Below are positions 46,385 through 57,412 of a DNA stretch of 64,000 bases, piece after piece. The stretch's first letter is position 1; each line of letters opens with the position of its first letter. The stretch covers positions 186,001 to 250,000 of the forward strand of contig CAJQUW010003634.1 of the NCBI GenBank assembly GCA_907163375.1. The letters run 5' to 3'. Made by a program: the position numbers and the translations under genes. This DNA comes from Prostheceraeus crozeri (Eukaryota; Platyhelminthes; Polycladida; Euryleptidae). The notes under the pieces were generated by a model. The model searched no databases. It saw nothing but the letters and a program-made list of their open reading frames with translations, and was not told the origin of the DNA.

Positions 46385-47303
46385 CCCTCAGAGACCTGAG
46401 GGGTGTCCAGTGGACCCCGGAGGCACATTTTTCTATTTCATTTCTTACGCTGACGATCAACCACTCAAGCCCATACAAAATCATCATTTCTGACAGTGAA
46501 TCTGCATGTGTTATTTCATTTCAATTGAATCAGTAGAAGTATTTTGAATTGAATCCACTAGACCCCCCTCAGGTTTCAGAGGGTGTAGAAATTCCATCAC
46601 AAAATTTTATAATTAGATGAAAAATGATTTCGAACATGTCCACGATGGTGTATGAAGAGTGAAAGTCATTTATTCATTGTTTGCATCATACTGGTAGATG
46701 TGCAATGTGTTGGAAGATAGCAAAATGTGAATATTTTGCTTTCGCACATGATCTCGCGTGACTGGTTGGCTGGCCTATATGAACAACTCGACATAAATCG
46801 ATGTCCGAAATGAAAGCTATCATTATATTCATAGTTGAGCACCAAAAACTGATTGATGACAAACTTTTCACAGCAGTAATGATAAGTTTGAGATCTCCAC
46901 AGCTGTTTTTGGTTCTAGAAGTACAGCAATTTTGACTCATTTTAGGTCTATTTCTGATAGCTTTGGATAAATTTGAAGGAATGTACAAATGGAAAGGATT
47001 AAATCAATTTCATCAAAATCAACTATCTGAGGCTTTATGGTGACACAAAATATCGCAAAGCCGCCTCCTAGTACAAATGATGCTGTACTAAATGTGGTTG
47101 ACTTACAAAAACACCATTTTTTCGGACGTGTTTACTGAGAAGGCTGAAAGTCACTCAAGGGATTCGTTATACCGACCTGCTACACGCAAACATCATTGTC
47201 TTACATAAAATCAACTTTCCTAATGCTTTGATATCGATTTAAGCAGGTAAACTAAGAATATGTTAAGGAGGTCCACTGGACCCCCCCCTCAGGTCTCTGA
47301 GGG
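46385..47303. mobile_element. TTAA-flanked MITE, copy B (single unit, no array)
   Basis: TTAA lies at 46381-46384 and 47304-47307. Ends CCCTCAGAGACCTGAGGGG and CCCCTCAGGTCTCTGAGGG are perfectly inverted. The inside is an inverted, diverged copy of MITE copy A. Where A has the 54-bp array, B has one diverged unit only (about 46684-46760). Confidence 0.92.
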
Positions 47304-47309
47304 TTAAAA

Positions 47310-47370
47310 CCCCATACACTTTCGAATTTATTAAATGAACTCAAGGGAGATGCAGGTGGTACATTGCAGT
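47310..47370 (+). repeat. Dispersed repeat R4, copy 1
   Basis: Shares ATACACTTTCGA and TTATTAAATGAACTC and GGTGGTA-like pieces with 55885-55945. Only about 60 bp can be matched. Confidence 0.6.
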
Positions 47371-47456
47371 ACATTGCATCTAATTCTGCATTTGCTATTA
47401 ACAACCTGCTGGAAGTCTTCGTCAGTTGTCATTCCCGATATTGAGTCAATGACTGA

Positions 47457-47460
<4 letters not shown>

Positions 47461-47518
<58 letters not shown>
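47461..47518. repeat. (CT)n microsatellite, pure
   Basis: 29 uninterrupted CT units. Confidence 0.98.
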
Positions 47519-47522
<4 letters not shown>

Positions 47523-48349
47523 GTCCTCCATCTTGTGGGTCAAACATGGCTGAGTTTACATAAGGTAAATATGTACATATTAAGCGGCGTACGGATGAAT
47601 GAAAAGATGACAAGGGATGAGAATGAAATAACAGATAAAATCACACTGCACCATGATGACTGTCTTCGATGAGATCGATGAGATGTCTGAAATAACTGAG
47701 CACAATGTTATAGAGCACAATGACGAAAAAACTGCATGGGTTATTGCGGTACGAATGTGGCACATATGTGGAGGAGAGGAGACGAAGCATGCATCATTAC
47801 ATGTTATTATTAATTATGTTCACATCGCATTTTAGCTTCCATTGTATTTAACTTAATGATTAATAACTTAATGTATCTCTCTCTCTCTTTTGAGAGATTT
47901 CGATAATTGAAGATTCAAAGTCAAAGCGATTTTCCCATGTCAACAACTCTCTACTGATAGACTTCTACATAAAAATCACGAACATACTTAGTTAAAATTC
48001 CTTAAACTTCAATTTTTTCATAATTCAAGGCTTACTGTTTCATAATTTTTCGTTTTTGGAAGAATGCGTATCAAAATTTGAAAAAGAAAGAAACTTTAGT
48101 CCATTATCGTAAACTTTAATTATGTTTATCATAATTGCGAAAATTCATTGTAATCTCTTTTCTCAAAACAATTGCTGAGGAATTTTGAAAATTGAAGCTT
48201 GGTGCAACGACTTCGCAGTCCAAAATTCCTGAGTTTAATTATCCATTTGCACTCAAGATTCCTACTTCGGGAGGGCTAATTTGCTATATTGCACAGTGTT
48301 AGAATTTTCTTCGGAAGAAGCAGTTCATCGCCTGGACTTCAGCGTCAAC
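47519..48349. other. Upstream region of the lectin-like gene
   Basis: No gene. A TATA-like GCTATATT lies at 48281-48288, about 60 bp before the chosen ATG, but I would not call a promoter from this alone. Confidence 0.35.
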
Positions 48350-49099
48350 ATGTCTCCTCTGCAATGCGCGTCCGCTCTCTTCTGGTCGCTTATTTTGTCC
48401 TTCATAACTCACGGACTGCCACACAGCTGCCTCTCGCATTTCCAATTGTTTTCTGGAGTCTGTCTCAATTGGACGACGACCGTTCAACTCAATTGGTGCG
48501 ACTCTCAGGCGTACTGTGCTGAAATGAACGGAGAATTGATTACTGGTCATAATGCTATCCATCTGAATGTTTCAATTTTCGGTATTACTCGTGTCTGGAT
48601 TGGCTTGACGGATCTTCTTCATGAGAGGCGGACAAACGGAAGTGGATGGCAGTGGACGAATGGAGCAACTGAGCCGGATTCCAGTCTGTTGAGCTGGGGT
48701 AAAACGAAAAAGGAACCGAACAATCCAAGAGAGGATTACGTCGCATACAGCGAGTACAACAGCTACAAGTTCTTCGATTATGGCGGATCAGCGAACCACA
48801 CTCCCGTATGTCAACCTCGAGCCGGAACACCTAACAAAAGGAGCACGCTTTTCAGGAGAGCTCCAGTCGCTGTATTTGATGACGAAGATGACTACGCAGG
48901 AGATGGAGGATGCACGCAGAGAATTGAAGGAGTTCAATTGGCATTGGATTGCGCGAGGAAATGCTACACAGAGAAGCATCAGTGGTGTGTGGCCTTCTAC
49001 CACCATGAAGAGGAAGGTTTGTGTCGACTTGTTCTCTACACTGATCAGAGTTTGGATATGGGCGATGGAAGAGGATGGAGGAAGTACGTGAGAGAATGA
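48350..49099 (+). CDS. Secreted C-type lectin-like protein with PAN/apple-like domain
   Basis: An intact single exon of 249 codons. I start at 48350 (MSPLQCASALFWSLILSFIT), because this ATG begins a clean signal peptide; an upstream in-frame ATG at 48281 would hide it. Residues about 27-155 form a C-type lectin-like domain: FSGVCLNW, WCDSQAYC, WIGLTDLL (WIGL motif), WQWTNG, EPNN followed by DYV (the EPN sugar/calcium motif), and VCQPR at the end. The WND motif is replaced by FFDYGG, so calcium-dependent sugar binding is doubtful. After a basic, then acidic linker (FDDEDDY), residues about 185-249 have the Cys pattern of a PAN/apple fold (CTQRIE, DCARKC, WCVAFYHHEE, LCRLVLYTD). Several N-glycosylation sites occur. 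Likely a secreted adhesion or immune lectin. Confidence 0.85.
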   Translation: MSPLQCASALFWSLILSFITHGLPHSCLSHFQLFSGVCLNWTTTVQLNWCDSQAYCAEMNGELITGHNAIHLNVSIFGITRVWIGLTDLLHERRTNGSGWQWTNGATEPDSSLLSWGKTKKEPNNPREDYVAYSEYNSYKFFDYGGSANHTPVCQPRAGTPNKRSTLFRRAPVAVFDDEDDYAGDGGCTQRIEGVQLALDCARKCYTEKHQWCVAFYHHEEEGLCRLVLYTDQSLDMGDGRGWRKYVRE

Positions 49100-49589
49100 A
49101 GAAGAAGAAGTTCCGTGTTGCTGCTTTGTTGGACTTTCAGATGTTGTATTCTGACAATTGCCAACCTTTCACAATGACAATCTGCAGCTTTTCTCGTTGT
49201 CAAGTTCTTCAATATCACAGACAATCTTTCCTTCTTGGTGGTGTGAGAATTGCACTTGTAAAGGACGAAGATGGACCGCGAGAGAGTGAAGATAGCGGAT
49301 ATACAGTCTCAATATTGTTGCTTATATGTACACTTACTACGCTTCCCCAACCCTATTGCGGTGTTGTTCTGACATGCATCGAATGACTGACATGCTGCTC
49401 GTCATTTTGATATCATGCACTGCAAATCGCTCGCTACCAATCACATACGAAGAATGCATACCAAAATATTTTTAGAGGAATATTTGAGACGTCGGTATCA
49501 AGCCGATCAGTGGAGAGAGCAACGCAAGTAGATATCACCAAATATTGCAAGGATAGGCCAATCCTCTGCAATTTGCCTATTGACCAAAA
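49100..49589. other. 3' flank of the lectin-like gene
   Basis: No clear AATAAA signal close to the stop codon. Nothing else recognised. Confidence 0.4.
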
Positions 49590-49990
49590 ATATCAACAAT
49601 AGATGATCTTCTCACCCTCCAGCATTAAGTGCTAGACATTTAGGATAATCCAGATGTTGTAGGTGCGCATATAATCACTATAAATTTTTCAAAGGCATTT
49701 GACTGTGTTAGAAAAGGAAGAGCCAACCAAAAATACTGAAAATATATCAATAATAACATTGTGATCTGTAAATGATTGCTTCATTTTAGTGTAAACAGAT
49801 GACAACGCCTACACAGGAATACCAGGCATTATTCATTCGAACCTATTGATTTAGGATGCTCTGAAGGAAGAGTTGGTAGTCCTAATAATTATCCACAATT
49901 AGTGATGATATCCGGCCAAAGAATGAGCTTGCTGGAGTCCCAAAATATTCAGATGATAGTACAGTAATTGCCTCTTGTTACAAATAATTC
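49590..49990 (+). pseudogene. LINE reverse transcriptase remnant
   Basis: Scattered plus-strand pieces follow the order of a non-LTR reverse transcriptase: NPDVVGAHIITINFSKAFDC at about 49645-49705 (motif A, FSKAFD), GCSEGRVGSP near 49860 (the G..QG...GP block), and VPKYSDDSTVIA near 49937-49970 (motif C, Y.DD). They lie in different frames with stops between them, and parts are deleted. This is a decayed LINE, CR1/L2/Rex-like; the subfamily cannot be told. The N-terminal endonuclease is not visible. Confidence 0.72.
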
Positions 49991-50229
49991 ACGACATTGA
50001 TATTTCCTTGTCTGATGTCTCAATGTTATGCATTTCAGGCACCATTTTCAAACCCTATTGTAATTTTATTATTTATCTACATCTACATAACCTAACAGGT
50101 CGCATGACATCTTCCAAAAAGATCTGCATTTTTTCTGGAAATAGAGGGCTTGAATCATTGATAATTCTCATCATGGGAAGCCACAAAACGTCGATGTTTG
50201 CTTATCACTTTATTTTGTGGATATCACAA

Positions 50230-50264
50230 GGCCTTTCGGGCGTTATAGACGGCCATCGTCAGGC
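50230..50264 (-). ncRNA. Hammerhead-ribozyme-like core
   Basis: On the minus strand: CTGACGA (fits CUGANGA exactly), a stem GGCCGT/ACGCCC with one C-C mismatch around a CTATA loop, then CGAAA. Both conserved boxes are present. The cleavage triplet and stem III are not resolved by eye. Confidence 0.45.
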
Positions 50265-50460
50265 GAATGAATGTAGCTGCCGTGTTGCAGTTCATGATTA
50301 GTAGTCGATCACATCACGCCATAATCAACAAAGACAAATAAAAACAAATCATTCACAGAAAATAACAAAATATATCATTACTTCTTCAGACATCAAAATA
50401 GAAGTAAGAAAATAAGTTAAAAGTAACGAAAGAAAGAAAGAATCATATACCATATTCATT

Positions 50461-50495
50461 CGCCTGACGATGGCCGTCTGTGACGCCCGAAAGGC
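50461..50495 (+). ncRNA. Hammerhead-ribozyme-like core, partner arm
   Basis: Plus-strand copy: CTGACGA, stem GGCCGTC-TGT-GACGCCC with one mismatch, then CGAAAGG. Differences from the partner fall in loop and stem II, and pairing is kept (CGTC with GACG here). Confidence 0.45.
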
Positions 50496-50548
50496 CTTGT
50501 GACATCCAACAAAATAAAGTGATAAGAAAACATCGACGCTTTGTGACT

Positions 50549-51031
50549 TTCGAAGACATATTGACCGAGTGTTTGATGCCATTATTGTTTCTAGGTTAAG
50601 ATATGGCATTTCCTTAAACGGTTACGTCAGTTTACCTACGTTTACATCACTCTACTTTGATGTTTTAAAACACGAAGACATTCGTCCAACAAAATCAATC
50701 TTACATAACTTCATGCATCCAATAGAAATAAATAAAATAAATATATCACATATATAATAAATCAAAAATATATTTATATAATATAGTATATAACTTATAT
50801 ATGTAAAGTTACTTTTATCCGACCAATAATGAGAACAGCAATGTATTTTTTTGGTATAATTCTGTGTATAGTTGCATTCTTTTCGTATGCTATTTCAACT
50901 GTGCTATGATTTACATACTAAAGCCATACCAGCACAATGTTTGAGGAAAGGATCAATGATATCTATATTTCTGTCATTGCTCTTCATGAACCAATGACAT
51001 CTAATACTACGTCCAATCTGAAATGTAGCTA
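50549..51031. other. Non-coding stretch
   Basis: Very AT-rich, with ATATA runs at 50700-50810. No feature. Confidence 0.5.
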
Positions 51032-51474
51032 CACTAGGTGACATGCCACGCGTAATTACGGAACACCCCAAACATCCATGGTTAAGGACATTCTATTCTT
51101 CTACCCGCGTACATACGCGCTGCACTAAGAGTCAGAAATCACTTGATCTGATGCTGTTAAAACATGGGGAATGATTACGAATACGCGCGGGCGAGCGTTT
51201 ATAGTTTGCGCGTCGTCTACGGTTGTCTGCGCTGCCGCTTGAACCACTAAGATGAACCGCTTAGCATGTTCTGTCTTCCCTGAGCATGAAATTGAGGTCC
51301 TATCACATTGTTTAGCCTCACGTACATGCAGACACATGAGACGCAAAGTCTATATAACAGGACTGCCAACTATACTAACTTATATAACTTATATTGCAGC
51401 AATATCCCGCTTAGCCACGGATGTTTAGGGTCATGTGTAATTACGCGTGATTGAGCGTAGCATGTCACCTAGTG
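51032..51474. mobile_element. CACTA-ended MITE, copy A
   Basis: Ends CACTAGGTGACATGC and GCATGTCACCTAGTG are perfectly inverted. TA lies on both sides (51030-51031, 51475-51476). The interior is GC-richer, with GCGCGGGCGAGCGTTTATAG. It is non-coding and has a second copy at 59116-59569. CACTA ends suggest the EnSpm/CACTA class, though 2-bp duplications would be on the short side. Confidence 0.88.
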
Positions 51475-51476
51475 TA

Positions 51477-53222
51477 TCGATCTTTGCATCTATCTAAAGA
51501 GATATCTTTGCATCTATGAATCAAATATGTGGCAATGTGATGCTGTCGACAATTTTTCATCTGATTGTCATCTGAATTCTCCATGATCGAATTCAATTTA
51601 CTCTCATTTCAAGTTTAGCTTTGTTGATACCATGTGGTTGATAGTTGCGATTGTGTTCAGACTGTGGTGGATTCCTCTCTGAACGAAATACATGGATGTT
51701 TACTTTTGAAATCGTCACAAAATACATTAATTTTGGCAATTTTCAATGCTTTGTCAGGATTTACTTGGTAATTTGCAAGGTTTTTACACTAAATGATTCA
51801 TAGTGCATTTCAAATTTAGACTTTGCTTTCTAGTAATTTTCATTATTTGTAATCATGACTATTGAATAGCATTACATCCAATGAACTCAAAAATTTAAAA
51901 TGTTTCATGCCATAAATTCGTGCTAATTCTTGAAGCACCTTTCCTTGTTACTCCTTATATCCATTTGTATTTTGTCATGATACACATGACAATCTACGAA
52001 GTACACATTGCGAACTATTTGAAATCCTTTTTGCAGGTTACAGACCTACTTACGTCATATATATGACGTAATATACATATCTTAAAAATTTGAAATATGC
52101 CTTGATTGATTGAATTATTGATTATTGTTGGGATCTTATTTTTATCTGATGACAACAATTAATTTCGGATGTACTCCATAGACATTCTCAAGTTAAGGAG
52201 CATAGCCGAAAATAATTACTATCATCTAATAAAAATAAGACCAGAAAATACTTGATTTTACCAACAATAATGAAAGCCTGAAAAATGATGTTTCCAATCG
52301 ACGCAGGCATTTACATGTATAATAGACAAAAAGGCATTCCAAAACGAAACGGTTACAACGGGAAATTGTGTAATAAATTAATCAGTGGTTATTCAACAGC
52401 AGCCTAGTGAGCTGTAATGTACCGCAACGCTCTGATATCTTGATTGCTCTAAAATATTATTATTCAAATAGCTGACGTTAAAATATTGATAAAAACTTAA
52501 TTTTCAGAGGTGCTAGCAATAATGAGACGCAGACAGTATATTTCTGACCATCTAAACTTCCTAAAATCTTTGCACCATGAAAACGATATCGAGGAAGTTC
52601 ATAATGACAGCCAATTTTCATTAAAGAATTTTGTCGTCTCTATGTTGAAATTCTGTATCAATTTTTTTCGGTAGGACTGCTGGTCAAAATTGCCCACTTT
52701 AGAAAGATGCATAGGCTACATATCAAAATAACCTATGAAACATCAAGTTTCTTTTGGTAAAATGTTTATGAAAATTGAATTGCAACTTCAAAGCAAATTT
52801 TGCATCTAAAATATGCTGATTTAAGGCTTTTTGACAATAAAGATCACACTGAGGTTGCATGTCACTTGCTACTGGTTTGTAAGCAGTGAGATAATAACAT
52901 TTAAGAGTCAAACTAACAATACTGAATTCGGTTATTCAACCATCAACAAATATGCATTATGTAATTTTGAAATTAAGCATATTATCAATCCGAAGTAAAA
53001 AACGCATTATAATTCATGAAAGCAAAAATAGTTATGTTTGAGATATACATGTACTTGTATAGGCTAGTTGACATGGGTGCGCAAAATATATCGTTTGAAT
53101 GAAATGATGTTAATCAACTTACTTCATGCAGATGAGCTTATTATGAGTCGAATAAATGAAACCTGCAACGACATTCAGCATTAATTTCATAAGAAATGAA
53201 TTCTTGATCATGTACTCTAAAT
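51477..53222. other. Non-coding stretch, 1.7 kb
   Basis: AT-rich, no gene, no repeat recognised. Confidence 0.5.
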
Positions 53223-53963
53223 CAGGAATGCGGAGTCGGAGTCGGATCAAATGATAGGACTCCGGACTCCGGCTTATAATTAGACCCGAAATGTAATACA
53301 AGTAAATTATTTATTCTTGCGCATAGCCGTCACTGTCTTGATGTCAACTTTCTCAGACAAACAAAAGTACAGAGACAGCAATGCATGCAAAGCTTGTAAT
53401 AGTTGAGGGAATGAACCGTGATAGTGCAAAAAGGATTATCTTTTCACTCGGTGATTTAGTAGAGAAGACAAGCCTTCCTAGCCTCGATCATACCTACGCG
53501 CCAAAGGTCACATCAGAGACAAAAATGAAATGCTAGTCTGTTTGAGAGCCCTCTTACCCTCACGTTAATCGTGTGTGATGGCTCCTCTAAAGCGCATATT
53601 AAAATCGAAAGTGTACTCATGTTTTTGAAGAAGGATGGGGGATTTCCTGACTGGTAGAGACTGGAGAAAATCCGTGTGAAGCACACATCAACAAGATGGG
53701 AGGAGCTGAGTCGCATGCATCCAACTTAAAGCGACATTTGATAAATTTTCATCGATAATGATTGATAATTGATACATCAATGATCACTAAAGATAGGTTC
53801 AGGTAAGCCTTTATTGATCGATGATGCAGGTCACCAGTTTTTTTTTCAAGAAACTAGGCTATCTATATATATACTTGCCATCCGTAGTCGGAGTCCTATC
53901 AACTTCCGGAGTCGGAGTCGGAGTCCTATCAAAATGACAAAATGATAGGACTCCGCATCCCTG
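53223..53963 (-). mobile_element. hAT-derived element, family H3 copy 2, with 8-bp duplication
   Basis: Ends CAGGAATGCGGAGTCGGAGT and GGACTCCGCATCCCTG; GGAGTC hexamers occur inside both ends. Flanks are CTCTAAAT (53215-53222) and CTCTAAAC (53964-53971), 7 of 8 identical. The interior is a diverged inverted copy of 29502-30190. On its plus strand a BED-like finger fragment is readable. Confidence 0.88.
53660..53757 (+). pseudogene. BED zinc-finger fragment in the H3 element
   Basis: Plus strand: CEAHINKMGG, then ESHASNLKRHLINFHR. The SNLKRHL..FH end is the second half of a BED finger, the DNA-binding part of hAT transposases. The Cys pair is only half kept. Copy 1 at 29.7 kb shows the matching region in a more decayed form. 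Confidence 0.55.
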
Positions 53964-54039
53964 CTCTAAACCCCACGCTATCCATAAGAATTGTATATAC
54001 TGATATACTACCGACGGAAGTTACTGATAAGTAGTATGC

Positions 54040-54746
54040 TACACAAATACTTTTTGCTATGTGACTTAAAGCTCTATACATACTAATCATATTCGAAAGA
54101 CGAATTTGTATGGGGACTCGTATATAAAATATACCAACAATTCGTATTTCAATGTAAAACAGCCAATCACAGACGGAATAGCTCGTATCGCTACACTGTA
54201 AACCGTAGACCGACAATTATCATACAAAATTACTGACAAAATCAACCGACGATTGTCACCTCCAATATCCTGCGATATCCGACGAATTTGTAAGTTCTCC
54301 ACCGACATCGAAACAGATGCTTTGTATACAAACTAAACAAAAACTGTTGAATATTGATTGATTTTTTCGATTAGTGATTGCTTGACTTTTGGGCAATCTG
54401 TGTTATTGTGCGGCAAAACCATGATTTATTTTGACATAATTTAATTAATTACCTACATTTTTGATCAATTTTAAGCTATATAATTCATTGCTACTAATTT
54501 TGTCGCTTTTTGTCAGATATTGTAGGTGTTAAGTGGCAATCATGTTACAAGAACTAACAATGACCGACAAAATAGATTTTGTAGGATAAATGTCTGTCAA
54601 TTGTCAGTCAACGGTTTACGGTATGCATACCAATCACATACGAAAGTAAATATACGAGAATCTCGTATCAAATGTTAATTTCAAATTGTATGCAAATTTG
54701 GTATATGTTTGCATGCAATTTTCGCATCCAGCGATTTACAGTGTGG
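54040..54746 (-). mobile_element. MITE-3 copy 2, split by MITE-2
   Basis: Reverse-complement copy of 34357-34675, starting from ATCCAGCGATTTACAGTGT at its right end. The two parts (about 54040-54193 and 54622-54746) are contiguous in copy 1. Confidence 0.75.
54194..54621. mobile_element. MITE-2 copy 2, nested, TA-flanked
   Basis: CACTGTAAACC at 54194 and GGTTTACGG ending at 54621, flanked by TA (54192-54193, 54622-54623). About 90% alike to copy 1 at 24139-24571. Copy 1 of MITE-3 shows the empty site CGCTACATACC-like sequence. Confidence 0.88.
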
Positions 54747-55884
54747 ATGATTATACGAGTATTAGCCTACATACGCTAGAGACATGCTAAGATAGTTAGA
54801 AGGTTAGCGAACTCGATATTGTCTCCTCATATACACGGATATCACTTTATCTTCTTTTAGATATTCACAAGCAAGAAAGAAAGTTGCTTACATAAATAAA
54901 ACCGTTAATTAAACAAATGAATCGCAAATACATTTTTCAGACTGAATAACGCCTCCCTGTTCAGCATTCACGGGGAGTACGACTGTTGTGACATATACAC
55001 CAGGATCTTCAGTTATTTTCCGTCTGCTAATATTATCATCATATTTGAAACTGGGAGATATCTGCCTCAAAAATGCAATCAAAATCCTAAAACTAACAAA
55101 TTTGACGATGAGTGATTAAATGAATGCTAGATCGTTACATCATTAAGAGCATCGAACGTCTGCTATTTGGCTATTCTGCTATTGCTCATCTTTCAAGAGT
55201 TCTACTTCATTAGTTTACCACACAACAACCTCAACTTGGAGGTATCGACCATTGTCTTGATTTCAGACATCAATGTACTGATTTACGAACTTGATCTTGC
55301 ATTTCTCATGACTTTCGTTGTCGGCATACAAGTTGATATCCGAAAACGTTGTGCAATCCTATTAAAATCGGTGTCTGTCCGAGTTGCAACAAACAGCTGT
55401 TGTGCATTCTAGTTCTTCGACTTAAAACAAATCGAAAAGTCAGACTATCAGAATATTAATTGCTTATTCACAAAATATTTTGCATAAGGATGACATACAG
55501 TAAAATATGTTAAAACGTTCACATCTACACTATAAAATAAGAAGAACAACAATCTTAAATGCATTGGAATTTCGCGAGTCACATGAGGATGACATCTAGT
55601 GAATGGGAAAAAGATGAGAACGGGGAGCGAAAAAGTGCATGAAAGAATCGTAGTAGAGAGAATGATTAGTAAACTTTAATAATCTTTATCCACTTGTTCT
55701 CAACTTGCTCAAATAAACTTAGTAATTGACGATCAACGGCAAGAAATAATTGCAATCGTAAATGATCAGATAATCTCAACGCTTTCGATTCTGTGGTCAA
55801 AAGATGATAAATAATTGCAACACTGCAGCTTCTGCCATAGAGTACGTATATTAGGTAGAGTGGTAACTCTGCATTTATTAAATC
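54747..55884. other. Non-coding stretch
   Basis: No feature supported. A frame at 55167-55412 (81 codons, hydrophobic) is unassigned. Confidence 0.45.
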
Positions 55885-55945
55885 CCCAATGTGTATACAC
55901 TTTCGATTTTATTAAATGAACTCGAGGGGGATACACGTGGTATTG
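55885..55945 (+). repeat. Dispersed repeat R4, copy 2
   Basis: Same short repeat as at 47310-47370. Confidence 0.6.
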
Positions 55946-57234
55946 TCACCAAATGTGAGATGTACAGATTTTTGCAGTTTTGAAGGATTTTTGAAGATTT
56001 TTGCATGATCATGATTGTAGTGCAGAATGAATGATGGTATTTCACAGATTCTCGACAGCCTTGGAGATTTAATGTTTGCTAAATTAGCAATTCGAGGTTC
56101 CTATTACTTTCATGATCAACCTAAGCTCAAGAGCATTTTCTCAAGCGTAATCATATCACAGGCAACCTGCTACAACCACAGCAAAATCACATAATCAAAG
56201 ACAATGACTTCATTTAATTTTGAAAGATATAAATGGTTACACATCATTATTCAGATTCAAGAAATTCCCTTGATAATCAACTTAATTTCCGCTTAGTTAG
56301 GATACTTATTATCAAATATTCATTCCTTTTGATATCCAACTTGTTTCATACTACTTATATAGGATAGTCATCTCGGTAGCATATAAATTGCCAAAATTTT
56401 GACTTATTTTAAAATTGCTCAAATAATTTTTTGAACCACCGGAACGGAATCTCTGCAGAAAACTGAATTTTTTGATATAAAAATTTTCACTGTATACAGA
56501 TACTTTTTTGAGTCGACACTCTACCTATATATCCCTAACTCTATGGCATCAGCTCCCTGGCTGTCATCGGTCAGATGGTGCTCTGTCCACGCGTGTTGGA
56601 TGTGCTATTCATCTGCAACTAGATAGAATGAGCAGTCATGATGAATTGTTTTCACTCACTTTGACAGTCATAGAGGACTGACAGCGATGCCACTTGATAA
56701 AGGACATGTCACCAATTCCTTCTTCCGACTGTTTGTGCTCTCAAACTATTGATTTTCTTAGTTTCTTTAATAGTAGCTTCAATCGAGCTATTTTCCTTTG
56801 AAAGATCCTGCTGATCTGCGTAGCCATTCTCCATTGGGGAGGCAAGTTATAACAATGTAAGCCTACTCACAGCTACAAAATGTACAATGTCATCGATAGA
56901 CAACATATTGGTCGCCACAAGACTCTTTAATTTTTTAAATTCTTCACATAATCATGTCAAGTTTGCATTTGCTTCGGGGCTGGAGCGAAGTTTGAGGTAT
57001 TCTGCCAGTGTGTACCGCTATTCATGAAGTCTCTAATGAGTACTAACTGCGAATACGAAAGGAGGCCCAAATTCTAGTACCGCTTGAGTGTGAAAATATC
57101 ATTAATCATTTTAAAACTCTTTGAGCGTAATTACAGTGCTTAATTCGTACTCAATTTAGAAATGTTTGGATTCGAAAGCACAGTACTGACTTGGCAATAA
57201 AACACAAACGCATTCAGATCAATGAAATATGCAC
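55946..57234. other. Non-coding stretch
   Basis: Nothing recognised. Confidence 0.5.
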
Positions 57235-57412
57235 AAGACTCAAAGCGCAGTCGGTAAAGTGGGTTAACGATGTCTGGACTCCAAGCACAGAAGTCGGACT
57301 GGAAAAGTCGAAAAGTGTTGGCAGGAATCAAAGCACAGTCGGAAAGAATAGAATACGTTGGCAGAGCTGAGGCACAGTCGGAGAAAATAACAAACGCGTT
57401 GATAGTGCGAGA
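57235..57412. repeat. Degenerate tandem repeat, unit about 42-47 bp
   Basis: Four diverged units, each with an AAAGCACAGTCGGAAA-like start and a GTTGGCAGA-like end. Frames on both strands (57140-57433 minus, 57270-57545 plus) come from the repeat; I do not call a gene. Confidence 0.75.

Larger units (their letters stand above)
50179..50548. repeat. Inverted repeat pair with hammerhead-like cores
   Basis: 50179-50276 is the reverse complement of about 50450-50548 at about 85-90% identity, around a 170-bp spacer. Both arms carry GCCTGACGATGGCC and CCCGAAAGGCCTTGTGA. Outer parts share CTTATCACTTTATTTTGT and CATCGACG. The layout resembles inverted terminal pieces of Penelope-like elements, but no coding sequence is left. 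Confidence 0.75.

Noticed and set aside
48281-48349. Longer N-terminus for the lectin-like gene
   Set aside because: The extra 23 residues would put a charged stretch before the signal peptide, which begins naturally at 48350.
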